A stretch of DNA of 64,000 nt from the NCBI GenBank assembly GCA_001404055.1, contig CXTY01000017.1, positions 151 to 64,150 of the forward strand, in the 5' to 3' direction. Positions 10,968-18,942 of the stretch are shown here, piece by piece (position 1 is the stretch's first letter; every line of letters starts with the position of its first letter). A program made the translations under genes and the position numbers. This DNA comes from Roseibium album. GTDB lineage: Bacteria > Pseudomonadota > Alphaproteobacteria > Rhizobiales > Stappiaceae. The notes below the pieces were generated by a model. It did not search any database. It had not been told where the DNA came from and worked only from the letters and a program-made list of their open reading frames with translations.

Positions 10968-11191
10968 TCGATCCCCCAAACAACTGAAAGTGGCCAGTCG
11001 GCCAAACTTGCAACTACCGTAGGGTCAGGCTCCCAATCAAATCTTAACAAGGCCTGCAAATTCGATCAAAAAAAGCAATATTTCCTTCAATTTTGTTCCA
11101 CTGTTCAAATGACCTAGTGAAAACTCACTAAGCATTGAGGCGGACATTTCAATGTGGTTTGCAACCGATCCCAAGTCTGCTTTGTTTCGAA
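10968..11191. other. Intergenic region between the KDG-kinase-like and chemoreceptor genes
   Basis: A 224-base AT-rich stretch on the upstream side of the chemoreceptor gene. It must hold that gene's promoter, but I see no convincing hexamer pair, hairpin or ORF. Confidence 0.4.
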
Positions 11192-12100
11192 TCAGGCCGG
11201 TGCCATGCAATCCACCAAAGCGCCCCGGTGTTGGATGACTGTGCCAGCCAGTTTCGCTCCTGCATCCACGCTGGCGGCCAAATTTCCTGTAGTCAAAAAT
11301 TCGGCCAGAAAGGCAGCATTGAAACTGTCACCCGCTGCGGTCGTATCAACGATGTTATGAACCGGATTGGGCTGAAAAGAGCTCTGCCCTTCACCTGATG
11401 CGCAGATAACCTCTTCCGGACCGTTTTTGACAACGACCATCTGTGCACCTGCTGCCAGGTATCGGTCCGCACTGACCTTGGGGGTCTGATCACCAAAATG
11501 GGCAAGCTCGTCTTCAAAGGATGGCATGACCAAATCACACACACCTGCAGCCTCTGTTACGCAGGTGCGCATGGCATCTGCACTTTCCCACAAGCGCGGG
11601 CGCAGGTTTGGATCAAAGGCAACCTTTGCTCCAGCCATGCGAGCAGCGCGAAGACTTTCCAAAAATGTCTCTCGGTCTTCCGCGGGCAAAATCGCCAGAG
11701 TAATTCCGCTGAAATAAATCAGTCCCGCGTTATCAAGGGCTGCAGTCAGGTGTTCCGGATCGGCGGCCAGGCAGCGGGCAGCGGATTGAGACCGCCAGTA
11801 AGCAAAACTCCGTTCGCCATCCTTCAGCTGGATCATGTAAAGACCCACTGTACGTTCCTCGAGCAAGCGGATCTGATCCGTCTCGATCTCAGACCGCTTC
11901 AGGAAATCGAGCATTTGCGCAGAAACCTGGTCACGTCCAACCGCGGTGTAATAGCCAACGTTCCAACTGCTTGGCAGGCATTTACGGGCGTACCAGGCAG
12001 TATTCAATGTGTCACCGGCAAATCCCATGGCAAACGCACCGTCGCCAGTTGGCGCCATCTCAACCATACTTTCGCCAATAGCCAGAAACGTCTTTGACAC
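11192..12100 (-). CDS. kdgK: PfkB sugar kinase, 2-keto-3-deoxygluconate kinase-like
   Basis: A 302-residue ribokinase/PfkB-family protein, of usual length for 2-dehydro-3-deoxygluconokinase, which phosphorylates KDG before aldol cleavage in the Entner-Doudoroff branch. The N-terminal FLAIGESMVEM and GFAGDTLNTAWYARK segments resemble KdgK, and the catalytic DTTAAGDSFNAAFL is near residue 260. The GTG at 12100 is chosen because GGAGGGAA precedes it; the open frame continues upstream without a better start. It lies upstream of the chemoreceptor gene on the same strand, and a DeoR-type regulator gene lies further upstream. Another hexose/hexulosonate kinase is possible. Confidence 0.8.
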   Translation of the reverse strand: MSKTFLAIGESMVEMAPTGDGAFAMGFAGDTLNTAWYARKCLPSSWNVGYYTAVGRDQVSAQMLDFLKRSEIETDQIRLLEERTVGLYMIQLKDGERSFAYWRSQSAARCLAADPEHLTAALDNAGLIYFSGITLAILPAEDRETFLESLRAARMAGAKVAFDPNLRPRLWESADAMRTCVTEAAGVCDLVMPSFEDELAHFGDQTPKVSADRYLAAGAQMVVVKNGPEEVICASGEGQSSFQPNPVHNIVDTTAAGDSFNAAFLAEFLTTGNLAASVDAGAKLAGTVIQHRGALVDCMAPA

Positions 12101-12156
12101 GAAATTCCCTCCAGAAACCGGTAGACCAACAATTTTGAAAATCGCTGTTTTCCGGC

Positions 12157-12182
12157 ATTTAAATCCATTTAAATCCATTTAA
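12157..12182. repeat. Short tandem repeat ahead of the kinase gene
   Basis: A 10-base unit, ATTTAAATCC, occurs twice in tandem followed by a partial third copy, starting 57 bases upstream of the kinase GTG. It may be an AT-rich regulator site or simple slippage; no function is known. Confidence 0.5.
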
Positions 12183-12189
12183 CACGATT

Positions 12190-12215
12190 GAGCGTTCGGC
12201 GAAACGCTCTTTTTT
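12190..12215. terminator. Hairpin between the DeoR-type regulator and kinase genes
   Basis: A stem GAGCGTT (12190-12196) with AACGCTC (12203-12209), followed on the plus strand by six T. Both flanking genes are on the minus strand, where the tail is less U-rich, so it may only weakly end regulator transcripts. The remaining 12216-12452 shows no ORF or other structure. Confidence 0.45.
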
Positions 12216-12452
12216 CCGCAATCCAATTGCTCTTTTGTTTAGGTGATAGTTTTCGGGAGGTCTGGCGGGAACTCGAATGGCGCCGCACGAAAGTCTTCAG
12301 GAATTTTGCAGGATCAAAGCGAAAAGATAGCCCGGACCGGAAAACTGCGAGTTTAAAAGCAACGCGCAATGGGCGCTGCTAGTTCATTCCATTTTGGGCG
12401 GTTTCCACCATGCGAAGCGGGCTACTAGCGATTGGAAATGTGGTTTTGGTCG

Positions 12453-13241
12453 TCAGTCCGAGTGTTCATCGCTGGCGACACAGACCTTGGTCCCTGAGCC
12501 CTTCAGAAGTTCTTGAATCTGTGGCGGCAACGGACGATCGGTAAAGACTGCGTCCACGTCACTGAGATTACCGCCACGCACATGAGCGCTGCGCCCAAAC
12601 TTGCTGTGGTCAAGGACAAGATACGATTTGCGAGAGTTCGCCAAAATCGATTGGCGAGCACCAACTTCGTCTTCGTGAAAATCGAGCAGCGTCCCGTCCT
12701 CATCGACACCTGCCACGCCGAAGACGCCGACATCAACTTTGTAGTTGGAAAAAAAGGCTTGTGCAGATGAACCCAGAACATCGCGGTCGCCATGACGTAA
12801 TCGCCCGCCTGCAATTGTGACCTGATGGGACGGGTTGATCGAGGCGGTGAAAGCCACATTCAAGTTATTGGTAAAAATTGCCAGCTTCTCGTGAGAAATT
12901 AGAGCCTGCATGACGATTTCGGGCGTTGTCCCGATCGAGAATGCGATTGATTGATTATTCTCGATTTTTTCTGCCACGAGATTTGCAATGATCTGCTTAC
13001 CCGAGAGATTGAGAATCTGTCGTGTGGAGTAATGAATATTGGATGCTGGTGCAGGGGGCTCTACGCCGCCGTGCGTTCTGCGAAGGATTCCCTGTTCACA
13101 CAAACCGTTCACATCCCGGCGAATGGTTTGGGTCGTCACCTCGAAGCGTTCTGCCAGTTCCTCAACTGACGCAAATCCTGCTTTTTGTACAAGGTCGGCA
13201 ATTTCGGCTTGCCGTTTCGAAATATCTATTTGCCCAAGCAT
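12453..13241 (-). CDS. DeoR/GlpR-family transcriptional regulator
   Basis: A 262-residue repressor. An N-terminal winged helix carries the DeoR signature (residues about 6-60, with FEVTTQTIRRDVNGLCEQG and RRTHGGVEPP). A C-terminal sugar-phosphate-sensing domain of phosphosugar isomerase fold follows, including NNLNVAF and GVAGVDEDGTLLDFHEDE. Such proteins bind phosphorylated sugars as inducers. Its neighbours are a KDG-kinase-like gene downstream and a sugar ABC cassette upstream on the same strand, so it probably controls one or both. Two near-identical palindromes 110-145 bases upstream are good autoregulatory sites. The C-terminal region resembles alphaproteobacterial GlpR proteins, but no glycerol genes are nearby. 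Confidence 0.88.
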   Translation of the reverse strand: MLGQIDISKRQAEIADLVQKAGFASVEELAERFEVTTQTIRRDVNGLCEQGILRRTHGGVEPPAPASNIHYSTRQILNLSGKQIIANLVAEKIENNQSIAFSIGTTPEIVMQALISHEKLAIFTNNLNVAFTASINPSHQVTIAGGRLRHGDRDVLGSSAQAFFSNYKVDVGVFGVAGVDEDGTLLDFHEDEVGARQSILANSRKSYLVLDHSKFGRSAHVRGGNLSDVDAVFTDRPLPPQIQELLKGSGTKVCVASDEHSD

Positions 13242-13351
13242 GTGTTATTGACCCGACATCATCCCGTCTGCCCAACTGCAGCCGCCCGTGGACTGCCTTC
13301 AGGTGCCTCGTGTTGACTCGCAACGATCAACTTCGAAGCCTGATAAACCAT

Positions 13352-13384
13352 GTTCATATGAACCTTATTCTACGCTCATATGAA
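13352..13384. promoter_or_regulatory. Twin palindromic operator candidate upstream of the DeoR-type gene
   Basis: A 12-base perfect palindrome GTTCATATGAAC (13352-13363) is followed by CTCATATGAA (13375-13384). The two share TCATATGAA and are 22 bases apart start to start, about two helical turns, on the same face of DNA. This is the arrangement expected for a dimeric or tetrameric repressor; assignment to the DeoR protein is inference. Confidence 0.6.
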
Positions 13385-13575
13385 AATGATATGACAGTTT
13401 TAGGATTTTGGAAGCGCCTTTTGGCAGGAAAATAACTATCGATCGCAATATTTCACTAGTTTCACCAGGAAACATCGGTTCCTTGGGCGGCATCCGACCA
13501 ATTTACATGCAGCGCTTGGGGTGAAATACGCGACCAGTCGCACGTCGCATTGTCGAGACAACCGTCATGTACAGC

Positions 13576-13616
13576 GTCTGAACTGATTGAAACGCAGGCG
13601 CCCCATCAGTTCAGAC
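13576..13616. repeat. 12-base inverted repeat downstream of the AglK-like gene
   Basis: GTCTGAACTGAT (13576-13587) and its exact complement (13605-13616) enclose a 17-base loop, 35 bases past the aglK stop on the minus strand. No U-run follows, so it may be a 3' stabiliser or a protein site rather than an intrinsic terminator. The rest of 13242-13651 holds only the twin palindromes. Confidence 0.6.
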
Positions 13617-13651
13617 AAAGTTGCTCTTTCAAATTAGGGCTGTGGTCGGTC

Positions 13652-14749
13652 TCACGCCAAACGGTACAAGAACGATCTGCCCTCGCCATCAAAAAGATGC
13701 AGTTTTTCAGCAGATGCGGTCAAGCGGATGGTGGTGCCCTTCGCGATCTTTTGAATGCCCGGCAATTTTGCAATCAGGCCGTCTTCGCCGTTTCGCGCCT
13801 TGAAGTAGAGCACTGTCGTTTCACCAAGCGCTTCAACCATCTCCACTTCGGCGGAGACAAGGAAATCATCGCTTTCGGTGATCGATAGATCTTCTGGACG
13901 CATCCCAAGCTTGACCGTGTTGTCCATGTCGCTTTCGATGGAGGCGATCGGGACATCTGCATGGCCACCATCGGCCATCCGGACTGCGGTTGCGCTACCC
14001 GTCGCTGTAACCTTTGCTTCAATCAGATTCATTGCCGGTGAGCCGATGAACTGGGCAACAAACGTGTTTGCGGGACGCTCGTAAAGTTCCAGTGGCTCTC
14101 CAAACTGCTCGATATCGCCGCCATGCAGCACTACGATCCTGCTGGCAAGCGTCATTGCTTCCACCTGATCGTGGGTTACATAGATCATGGTGCTTTCCGG
14201 CATGCTCTCTTTCAGCTGCGCAATCTCAATCCGGGTTGCAACCCGCAAAGCCGCATCCAGATTGGAAAGTGGTTCGTCAAACAAAAACACTTTCGGATCG
14301 CGAACAATGGACCTGCCGATAGCAACGCGCTGACGCTGACCACCGGAAAGCGCTTTGGGAAGCCGGTCCAGGAGATGCGTCAACTGCAGCGTTTCAGCCG
14401 CGCTGCGCACAGCCTTGTCGATCTCTTCTTTGGATTTGCCAGCAAGTTTCAGGGCAAAGGCCATATTGTCGTAGACGGTCATATGCGGGTAGAGCGCATA
14501 CGACTGGAACACCATTGCGATGCCACGCTGAGCTGGCGGGACATTGTTCACTATCATGCCATCGATTTCGAGCGTACCGCCCGTGATCTGCTCAAGACCG
14601 GCAATCATGCGAAGAAGTGTCGATTTTCCGCAGCCCGAGGGCCCGACAAAAACAATCAGTTCGCCTTGCTGGATTTCCATGTCGATGTTCCGCAGAACCT
14701 CAACAGTTCCATACGACTTGCTGACATCTTTCAGGGACAACGAAGTCAT
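13652..14749 (-). CDS. aglK: Sugar ABC transporter ATP-binding protein, AglK/MalK type
   Basis: A 365-residue ATPase of the CUT1 sugar importers. Walker A is GPSGCGKST (about 37-45), the signature is LSGGQRQRVAIGRS (about 135), Walker B is VFLFDEPLSNLD (about 155), and a regulatory OB-like domain follows from about residue 240. The ATG at 14749 has GGGAG eight bases upstream; a GTG five codons earlier is possible. It is the last gene of a four-gene cassette and serves the two permeases just upstream. Substrate assignment rests on the other subunits. Confidence 0.88.
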   Translation of the reverse strand: MTSLSLKDVSKSYGTVEVLRNIDMEIQQGELIVFVGPSGCGKSTLLRMIAGLEQITGGTLEIDGMIVNNVPPAQRGIAMVFQSYALYPHMTVYDNMAFALKLAGKSKEEIDKAVRSAAETLQLTHLLDRLPKALSGGQRQRVAIGRSIVRDPKVFLFDEPLSNLDAALRVATRIEIAQLKESMPESTMIYVTHDQVEAMTLASRIVVLHGGDIEQFGEPLELYERPANTFVAQFIGSPAMNLIEAKVTATGSATAVRMADGGHADVPIASIESDMDNTVKLGMRPEDLSITESDDFLVSAEVEMVEALGETTVLYFKARNGEDGLIAKLPGIQKIAKGTTIRLTASAEKLHLFDGEGRSFLYRLA

Positions 14750-14782
14750 GCCGGCTGCTCCCACTTGTTGGTTTTATTCATG

Positions 14783-15922
14783 TTATTTGACCGATCCTGC
14801 AAGAAGGCCACGCACGAGATAACGTTGCATCGCGAAGAAGACGAATAGCGGCACGGCTATGGACACGAAGGCCGCTGTCGCAAGGATTTCCCAATTGCCC
14901 CCCCGCGTTCCCAGGAGTTCCACAATCTGGTTCGTCATGACGGTGGTCGAACCGGTCGAGTCGATCAGGAACACCTTGGCCACAAGCAGATCATTCCAGG
15001 TCCAGAGGAACTGGAAGATCGCAAAGGAAGCCAGTGCCGGAAAACTCAGTGGCAGGATGATTTTCGTGAAAATCTGGAAATCTGTCGCGCCATCTACTTT
15101 GGCATTCTCGATGATGTCCCGCGGCAGCCCCACCATGTAGTTCCTGAGCAGATATACCGCGAGCGGCATACCAAAGGCCGTATGCGCCAGCCAGACGCCG
15201 AGGTACCCCTTCCCGATCCCAATTTCCAGATGAAGCCGCAGCAGAGGGATAAGCGCGAGCTGGAGGGGAACAACAAGGAAGCCTACGATCGCAGCGATCA
15301 AGAGTGCGCGGCCAGGAAACTCCATCCATGCCAGCGCATAGGCCGCAAAGGCCGCAACGACAATCGGAATGATCGTAGCCGGGATTGTGACGGTCAGCGT
15401 ATTGAAGAACGCCTTTGCCATATTGTCCTGACCTGTTCCTGAGAACAGGATCGTCGTGTAGTTCTCCAGCGAGAATTCCGGTGGGACGGTCGCGGTAATG
15501 AATATCCGCTGGCCACGCCCGGAAAGCTGTTTGTCATTGCCACGCCAGACATAACTTCCATTAGGCTCAAGTGTCACGCTCTCCCCGCCCTTCATTTCCG
15601 CCGTTTGCCCTGGCAGGTAAGCAGAAACATTTCGCGAAGAAACACCCCAGGATCGGATCTCCCGGGGAGCGCCCTCAAAGATGTTGCCTTTAACAACGAA
15701 TACGTCACCATCAGCGACCCGATGGTCATCAGGGTCGACAGCGCGATAAACCTCATTCTGTTCAGACGGGAACAACGATGCCCACCAGCCTGAGCTTGAA
15801 ATCTGGTCTGCGTTCCTGAAGGACGAAACAAATAGCCCGACAGTGGGAAACAGCCACATGAGCACCAGAAGGGCAACAGAGATGTGAACGGCCCAGGTCA
15901 GCGCCGATTTTTTCCCAGACAT
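14783..15922 (-). CDS. aglG: Sugar ABC transporter permease, AglG-like
   Basis: A 379-residue CUT1 inner-membrane permease. After the first membrane segment (about 10-32) comes an unusually long, mainly polar periplasmic stretch of about 125 residues. Five further membrane helices follow, with the EAA loop around ENAKVDGATDFQIFTKIILP. The long insert is typical of AglG of alpha-glucoside importers and absent from MalG. The ATG shares one base with the aglF stop, so the pair is translationally coupled. Confidence 0.82.
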   Translation of the reverse strand: MSGKKSALTWAVHISVALLVLMWLFPTVGLFVSSFRNADQISSSGWWASLFPSEQNEVYRAVDPDDHRVADGDVFVVKGNIFEGAPREIRSWGVSSRNVSAYLPGQTAEMKGGESVTLEPNGSYVWRGNDKQLSGRGQRIFITATVPPEFSLENYTTILFSGTGQDNMAKAFFNTLTVTIPATIIPIVVAAFAAYALAWMEFPGRALLIAAIVGFLVVPLQLALIPLLRLHLEIGIGKGYLGVWLAHTAFGMPLAVYLLRNYMVGLPRDIIENAKVDGATDFQIFTKIILPLSFPALASFAIFQFLWTWNDLLVAKVFLIDSTGSTTVMTNQIVELLGTRGGNWEILATAAFVSIAVPLFVFFAMQRYLVRGLLAGSVK

Positions 15923-17181
15923 CAGCGCATCTCCTTACGGGCATTGTAGACGTTCCAGACAAGGATCGGCGTGACGAGCAGCATGATGATTATCGCGCTT
16001 GCAGAGCCGACACCCCAGTCATTGGCGCGGAAAAGCTTGTCATACATGTAGTTGGCCAGAACCTGCGTTTCCCACTGACCGTTGGTCATGGCGAACACAA
16101 TGTCGAAGACCTTGAGAACGGTAAGCGTGATCGTGGTCCAGACCACGACAATGGTGCCGATGATCTGCGGTATCTTGATCTTGAAAAAGATCTGGAACGG
16201 GTTCGCGCCGTCAACAATGGCAGCTTCAACCGTCTCCTCTGGAATTCCGCGTAGCGCTGCGGACAGGATCACCATGGCAAAGCCGGTCTGAATCCAGATC
16301 AACACCACCATGAGCAGGAAACTGTTCCAAAGCGGAATGGTCAGCCAGGTCTGCGGCTCACCGTAAGGCATTTCGGTAATCCATAGGCCGACCAGAGAAG
16401 ACATCGATGTCCAGATCAGCCAGAGCCCACCACCTGCAACCAAAAGGCGGAGCGGCAGAAGCCAAACCGAGCGATCCTCGCCTTTGGCAACAATGCCCCG
16501 AACGAAAATCCACGCGACATAGGCAACAATTCCCGAGAACGCCAAGAGGAGGACTGTCGGGAGCACCTGGAGGAATAAAATAGACCCGATGCCGCCATCA
16601 AACTTCAGCCATACCGCATTCAGAACACCAATCTGGTTCTGGTCTGCAGGTCTGGTGTCATAGATCAGTTTGAAGATAACCGATGCGCCGACGAAAGAGA
16701 TCGCCATGGGCATGAAGATGAGTGACTTTGCGAAGTTGCCCCACTTGATCCGATCGGTCAGCTGCGCAACGAGAAGTCCGAATGCCGTCGACACGGCCGG
16801 TACGATGATCAGCCAGAGCATGTTGTTCTGAACAGCTTCCCAGAACTTTGGCTCGTCCATCATCTGCCGGTAATTGTCCAACCCGACAAAGGCACCACCC
16901 TGATCGCGATCCGTGAGCGACAGGCGCAAGGTCTCAAAAACCGGATAGGCCAGGTAAAGCGCCAGGGCAAAAAGCGCGGGAAACAAGAACAGCCATGGAC
17001 GCACCATGTTGGCACGGTTGATATTCCGACCGGCATTTTGCCCCTGCGCTGGAAATATCACCTTGTCCAGGATCACATTGGACAAAAAGAAGTACCCGAG
17101 GCACCCGCCCACGCCGATAACGATGGTCGTAAGGCCCTTGATTGCCGGGTTACTCATTAGCTCCGCTAGTGTGGCTAGCAT
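15922..17181 (-). CDS. aglF: Sugar ABC transporter permease, AglF-like
   Basis: A 419-residue CUT1 permease with an N-terminal pair of membrane segments (about 14-36 and 46-68). An extra hydrophobic insert around residues 220-260 follows, then the core permease domain with the EAA loop (EAAIVDGANPFQIFFKIKIP). It pairs with the AglG-like subunit to form the channel. Its length exceeds the approximately 300 residues of common CUT1 permeases and fits AglF. The start lies 144 bases after the binding-protein stop, beyond two hairpins. Confidence 0.82.
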   Translation of the reverse strand: MLATLAELMSNPAIKGLTTIVIGVGGCLGYFFLSNVILDKVIFPAQGQNAGRNINRANMVRPWLFLFPALFALALYLAYPVFETLRLSLTDRDQGGAFVGLDNYRQMMDEPKFWEAVQNNMLWLIIVPAVSTAFGLLVAQLTDRIKWGNFAKSLIFMPMAISFVGASVIFKLIYDTRPADQNQIGVLNAVWLKFDGGIGSILFLQVLPTVLLLAFSGIVAYVAWIFVRGIVAKGEDRSVWLLPLRLLVAGGGLWLIWTSMSSLVGLWITEMPYGEPQTWLTIPLWNSFLLMVVLIWIQTGFAMVILSAALRGIPEETVEAAIVDGANPFQIFFKIKIPQIIGTIVVVWTTITLTVLKVFDIVFAMTNGQWETQVLANYMYDKLFRANDWGVGSASAIIIMLLVTPILVWNVYNARKEMR

Positions 17182-17215
17182 GGCCGCTCCCTCCCATTAT
17201 TTTGCATTATGGGGA

Positions 17216-17235
17216 GCCCCCGGCGCACCGGGGGC
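17216..17235. terminator. GC-rich hairpin before aglF
   Basis: A perfect 8-base stem, GCCCCCGG (17216-17223) with CCGGGGGC (17228-17235), and the loop CGCA, 35 bases before the aglF start. It may hold back transcription or processing between the binding-protein and permease genes. Confidence 0.6.
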
Positions 17236-17289
17236 GTCCAGTAGTGAGGAACTGAGGATCGTGGAGTTACAATCGATCAAGTAAAAACA

Positions 17290-17313
17290 GCCGGCCCCAC
17301 GAAGGGGACCGGC
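17290..17313 (-). terminator. Intrinsic terminator/attenuator after aglE
   Basis: The stem GCCGG-CCC/GGG-CCGGC with one mismatch starts 12 bases past the aglE stop; on the minus strand TGTTTTTAC follows, giving a U-run. It probably ends most binding-protein transcripts and lets a fraction read into aglF. Confidence 0.7.
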
Positions 17314-17324
17314 CGCTGGAGGAG

Positions 17325-18692
17325 TTACTTGAGAGCGTCCCAGCTTTTCTGGATTTCCCCGGCAACAGCCTTGGCATCCTTACCACCGGTATAGTCGACC
17401 ATACCTGTCCAGAAGGTACCTGCACCGACACCACCTGGCATCAGATCGGAACCGTCAAAGCGGAATGTCGTGGCATTGACGAGAATCTCTCCCTGGCCGC
17501 GCAGCGTATCGTTCAGATAGGCCTCTGGATTCACACCCTTGTGCGGGGTAAGGAAACCCGTCTGAGCCATCATCACTTCATGTGCAATCGGCAGCTTGAA
17601 GAATTCCATCAATTCGTTCGTGGCATCCGACGGCTCGGTGATCGCCATAAGCGTGCCGCCACCCAGAACTGGGTTGCCGAGGTCTTTTCCGGCATATGCA
17701 GGCAGGTAGAAGAAGTCGACATCCGTTCCGAATTCAACACCATCGGGGAAGAAGGCAGGAACGAAGGATGCCTGGCGGTGCATGTAGCACTGCGGCGGTG
17801 ATGAGAACATGCCTTTAGGGCTATCGCGGAAATCGGTGGAAGCCACAGCACCAGCGCCACCAGCAACCTTGGCATCGTCACGCGCAAACCAGCCGAACTC
17901 TTCGATGGCGGCCACGACGCGCGGATCGTCGAATGCGATTTCATTCTTGACCCACTGATCGTAGACATCGGCAGGCTGCGTACGCAGCATCATGTCCTCG
18001 ACCCAGTCCGTAGCGGGCCAGCCTGTTGCAGCACCTGAGCCAAGACCGATACACCAGGGTGTTTCACCATCAGCCACGATCTGCTCGGTCAGCGCCTTGA
18101 GGTCTTCCATGGTTTCCGGCACTTCGTAGCCAGCGTCCTCGAAATTTTCAGGAACGAACCAGACGAGGCTCTTGACGTTGACGTTGTAGAAGAAACCGTA
18201 GAGCTGGTCGTTGCCGTCAGCGTCCTTGTAGGTTCCAAGGTCAACCCAGCTGTCGCCAGCACCGTAGTTGTCGGCAACCCAGCTGCCCATGTCTCCGGAA
18301 AGCGGTGTCAGAAGGCCGCGAGCCGCCATGCCGGACGCGAGACCCGGCTGCGGGTAGACCGCAATATTAGGCGCAGCGCCTGCTTCAGCATCGATAACGA
18401 TCTGCTGCTCGAAGGAGTCTGAGCCGGTGTAAATAACCTCGGCGCCGGTCGCTTCGGTAAAGTAGGCCAAAACATTCCGGAAATAACCGTCTTCAGGCTG
18501 CAACCAAGGACCCGCGATGGTCACGGTCTGGCCCTTCAGATCAGGTGCGCTTTTAGCCCAGGCGTTGTAGCTGTCCCAGTTGAACGCACCTTCACCTGGC
18601 TTGAATTTTAGATCTGCTGCAGCGGCAGCGCCCATTCCAAGGGCGGCACTCAGCACAACACCTGCGGTGCAGGCCAACAAACGAGATTTCAT
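17325..18692 (-). CDS. aglE: Alpha-glucoside-type ABC transporter binding protein
   Basis: A 455-residue periplasmic binding protein with a clear signal peptide (residues 1 to about 26: MKSRLL, hydrophobic core, AAAAA cleavage zone). The mature part resembles AglE proteins, with the segments PQCYMHRQASFVPAFFPDG and ATGWPATDWVEDMMLR. It would capture alpha-glucosides such as trehalose, sucrose or maltose, or related compounds such as glucosylglycerol. The ATG at 18692 is preceded by GGGAGGAG. The alpha-glucosidase gene aglA found in rhizobial agl operons is missing, so substrate assignment is provisional. Confidence 0.8.
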   Translation of the reverse strand: MKSRLLACTAGVVLSAALGMGAAAAADLKFKPGEGAFNWDSYNAWAKSAPDLKGQTVTIAGPWLQPEDGYFRNVLAYFTEATGAEVIYTGSDSFEQQIVIDAEAGAAPNIAVYPQPGLASGMAARGLLTPLSGDMGSWVADNYGAGDSWVDLGTYKDADGNDQLYGFFYNVNVKSLVWFVPENFEDAGYEVPETMEDLKALTEQIVADGETPWCIGLGSGAATGWPATDWVEDMMLRTQPADVYDQWVKNEIAFDDPRVVAAIEEFGWFARDDAKVAGGAGAVASTDFRDSPKGMFSSPPQCYMHRQASFVPAFFPDGVEFGTDVDFFYLPAYAGKDLGNPVLGGGTLMAITEPSDATNELMEFFKLPIAHEVMMAQTGFLTPHKGVNPEAYLNDTLRGQGEILVNATTFRFDGSDLMPGGVGAGTFWTGMVDYTGGKDAKAVAGEIQKSWDALK

Positions 18693-18808
18693 GATACTCC
18701 TCCCAGACTGTCCCTCTCTGCGGACATTCAATTTAAAGTGGCACATTTAGACACCCGGCATCAACATCCACCCGATCTTCATTATCGGGAACCCAAGCAG
18801 AACCGGAC

Positions 18809-18934
18809 ATCCAAACCGCTTTGGATTTCACCCTAACCATGTCCCTACACTTCGGTCTTGTCAAGCGTACAACTCACGAATTAATGTGGCATTTCAATAA
18901 CTGACCGTTGAGAGGGTCGCTTTCAAAGCGTTTT
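18809..18934. promoter_or_regulatory. Two LacI-type operator candidates in the aglE/lacI divergent region
   Basis: AAACCGCTTT (18813-18822) sits in an 18-base inverted repeat with arms ATCCAAA/TTTGGAT (18809-18826). AAAGCGTTTT (18925-18934) lies just before the regulator's ribosome site. Both fit the LacI-family core AAANCGNTTT with central CG. They are 112 bases apart and flank the divergent promoters, so the adjacent LacI protein probably represses both genes from here. Confidence 0.6.
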
Positions 18935-18942
18935 GGAGAGAA

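Noticed and set aside
12157..12182. CRISPR-like repeat
   Set aside because: Only two and a half copies of a 10-base AT-rich unit without spacers.
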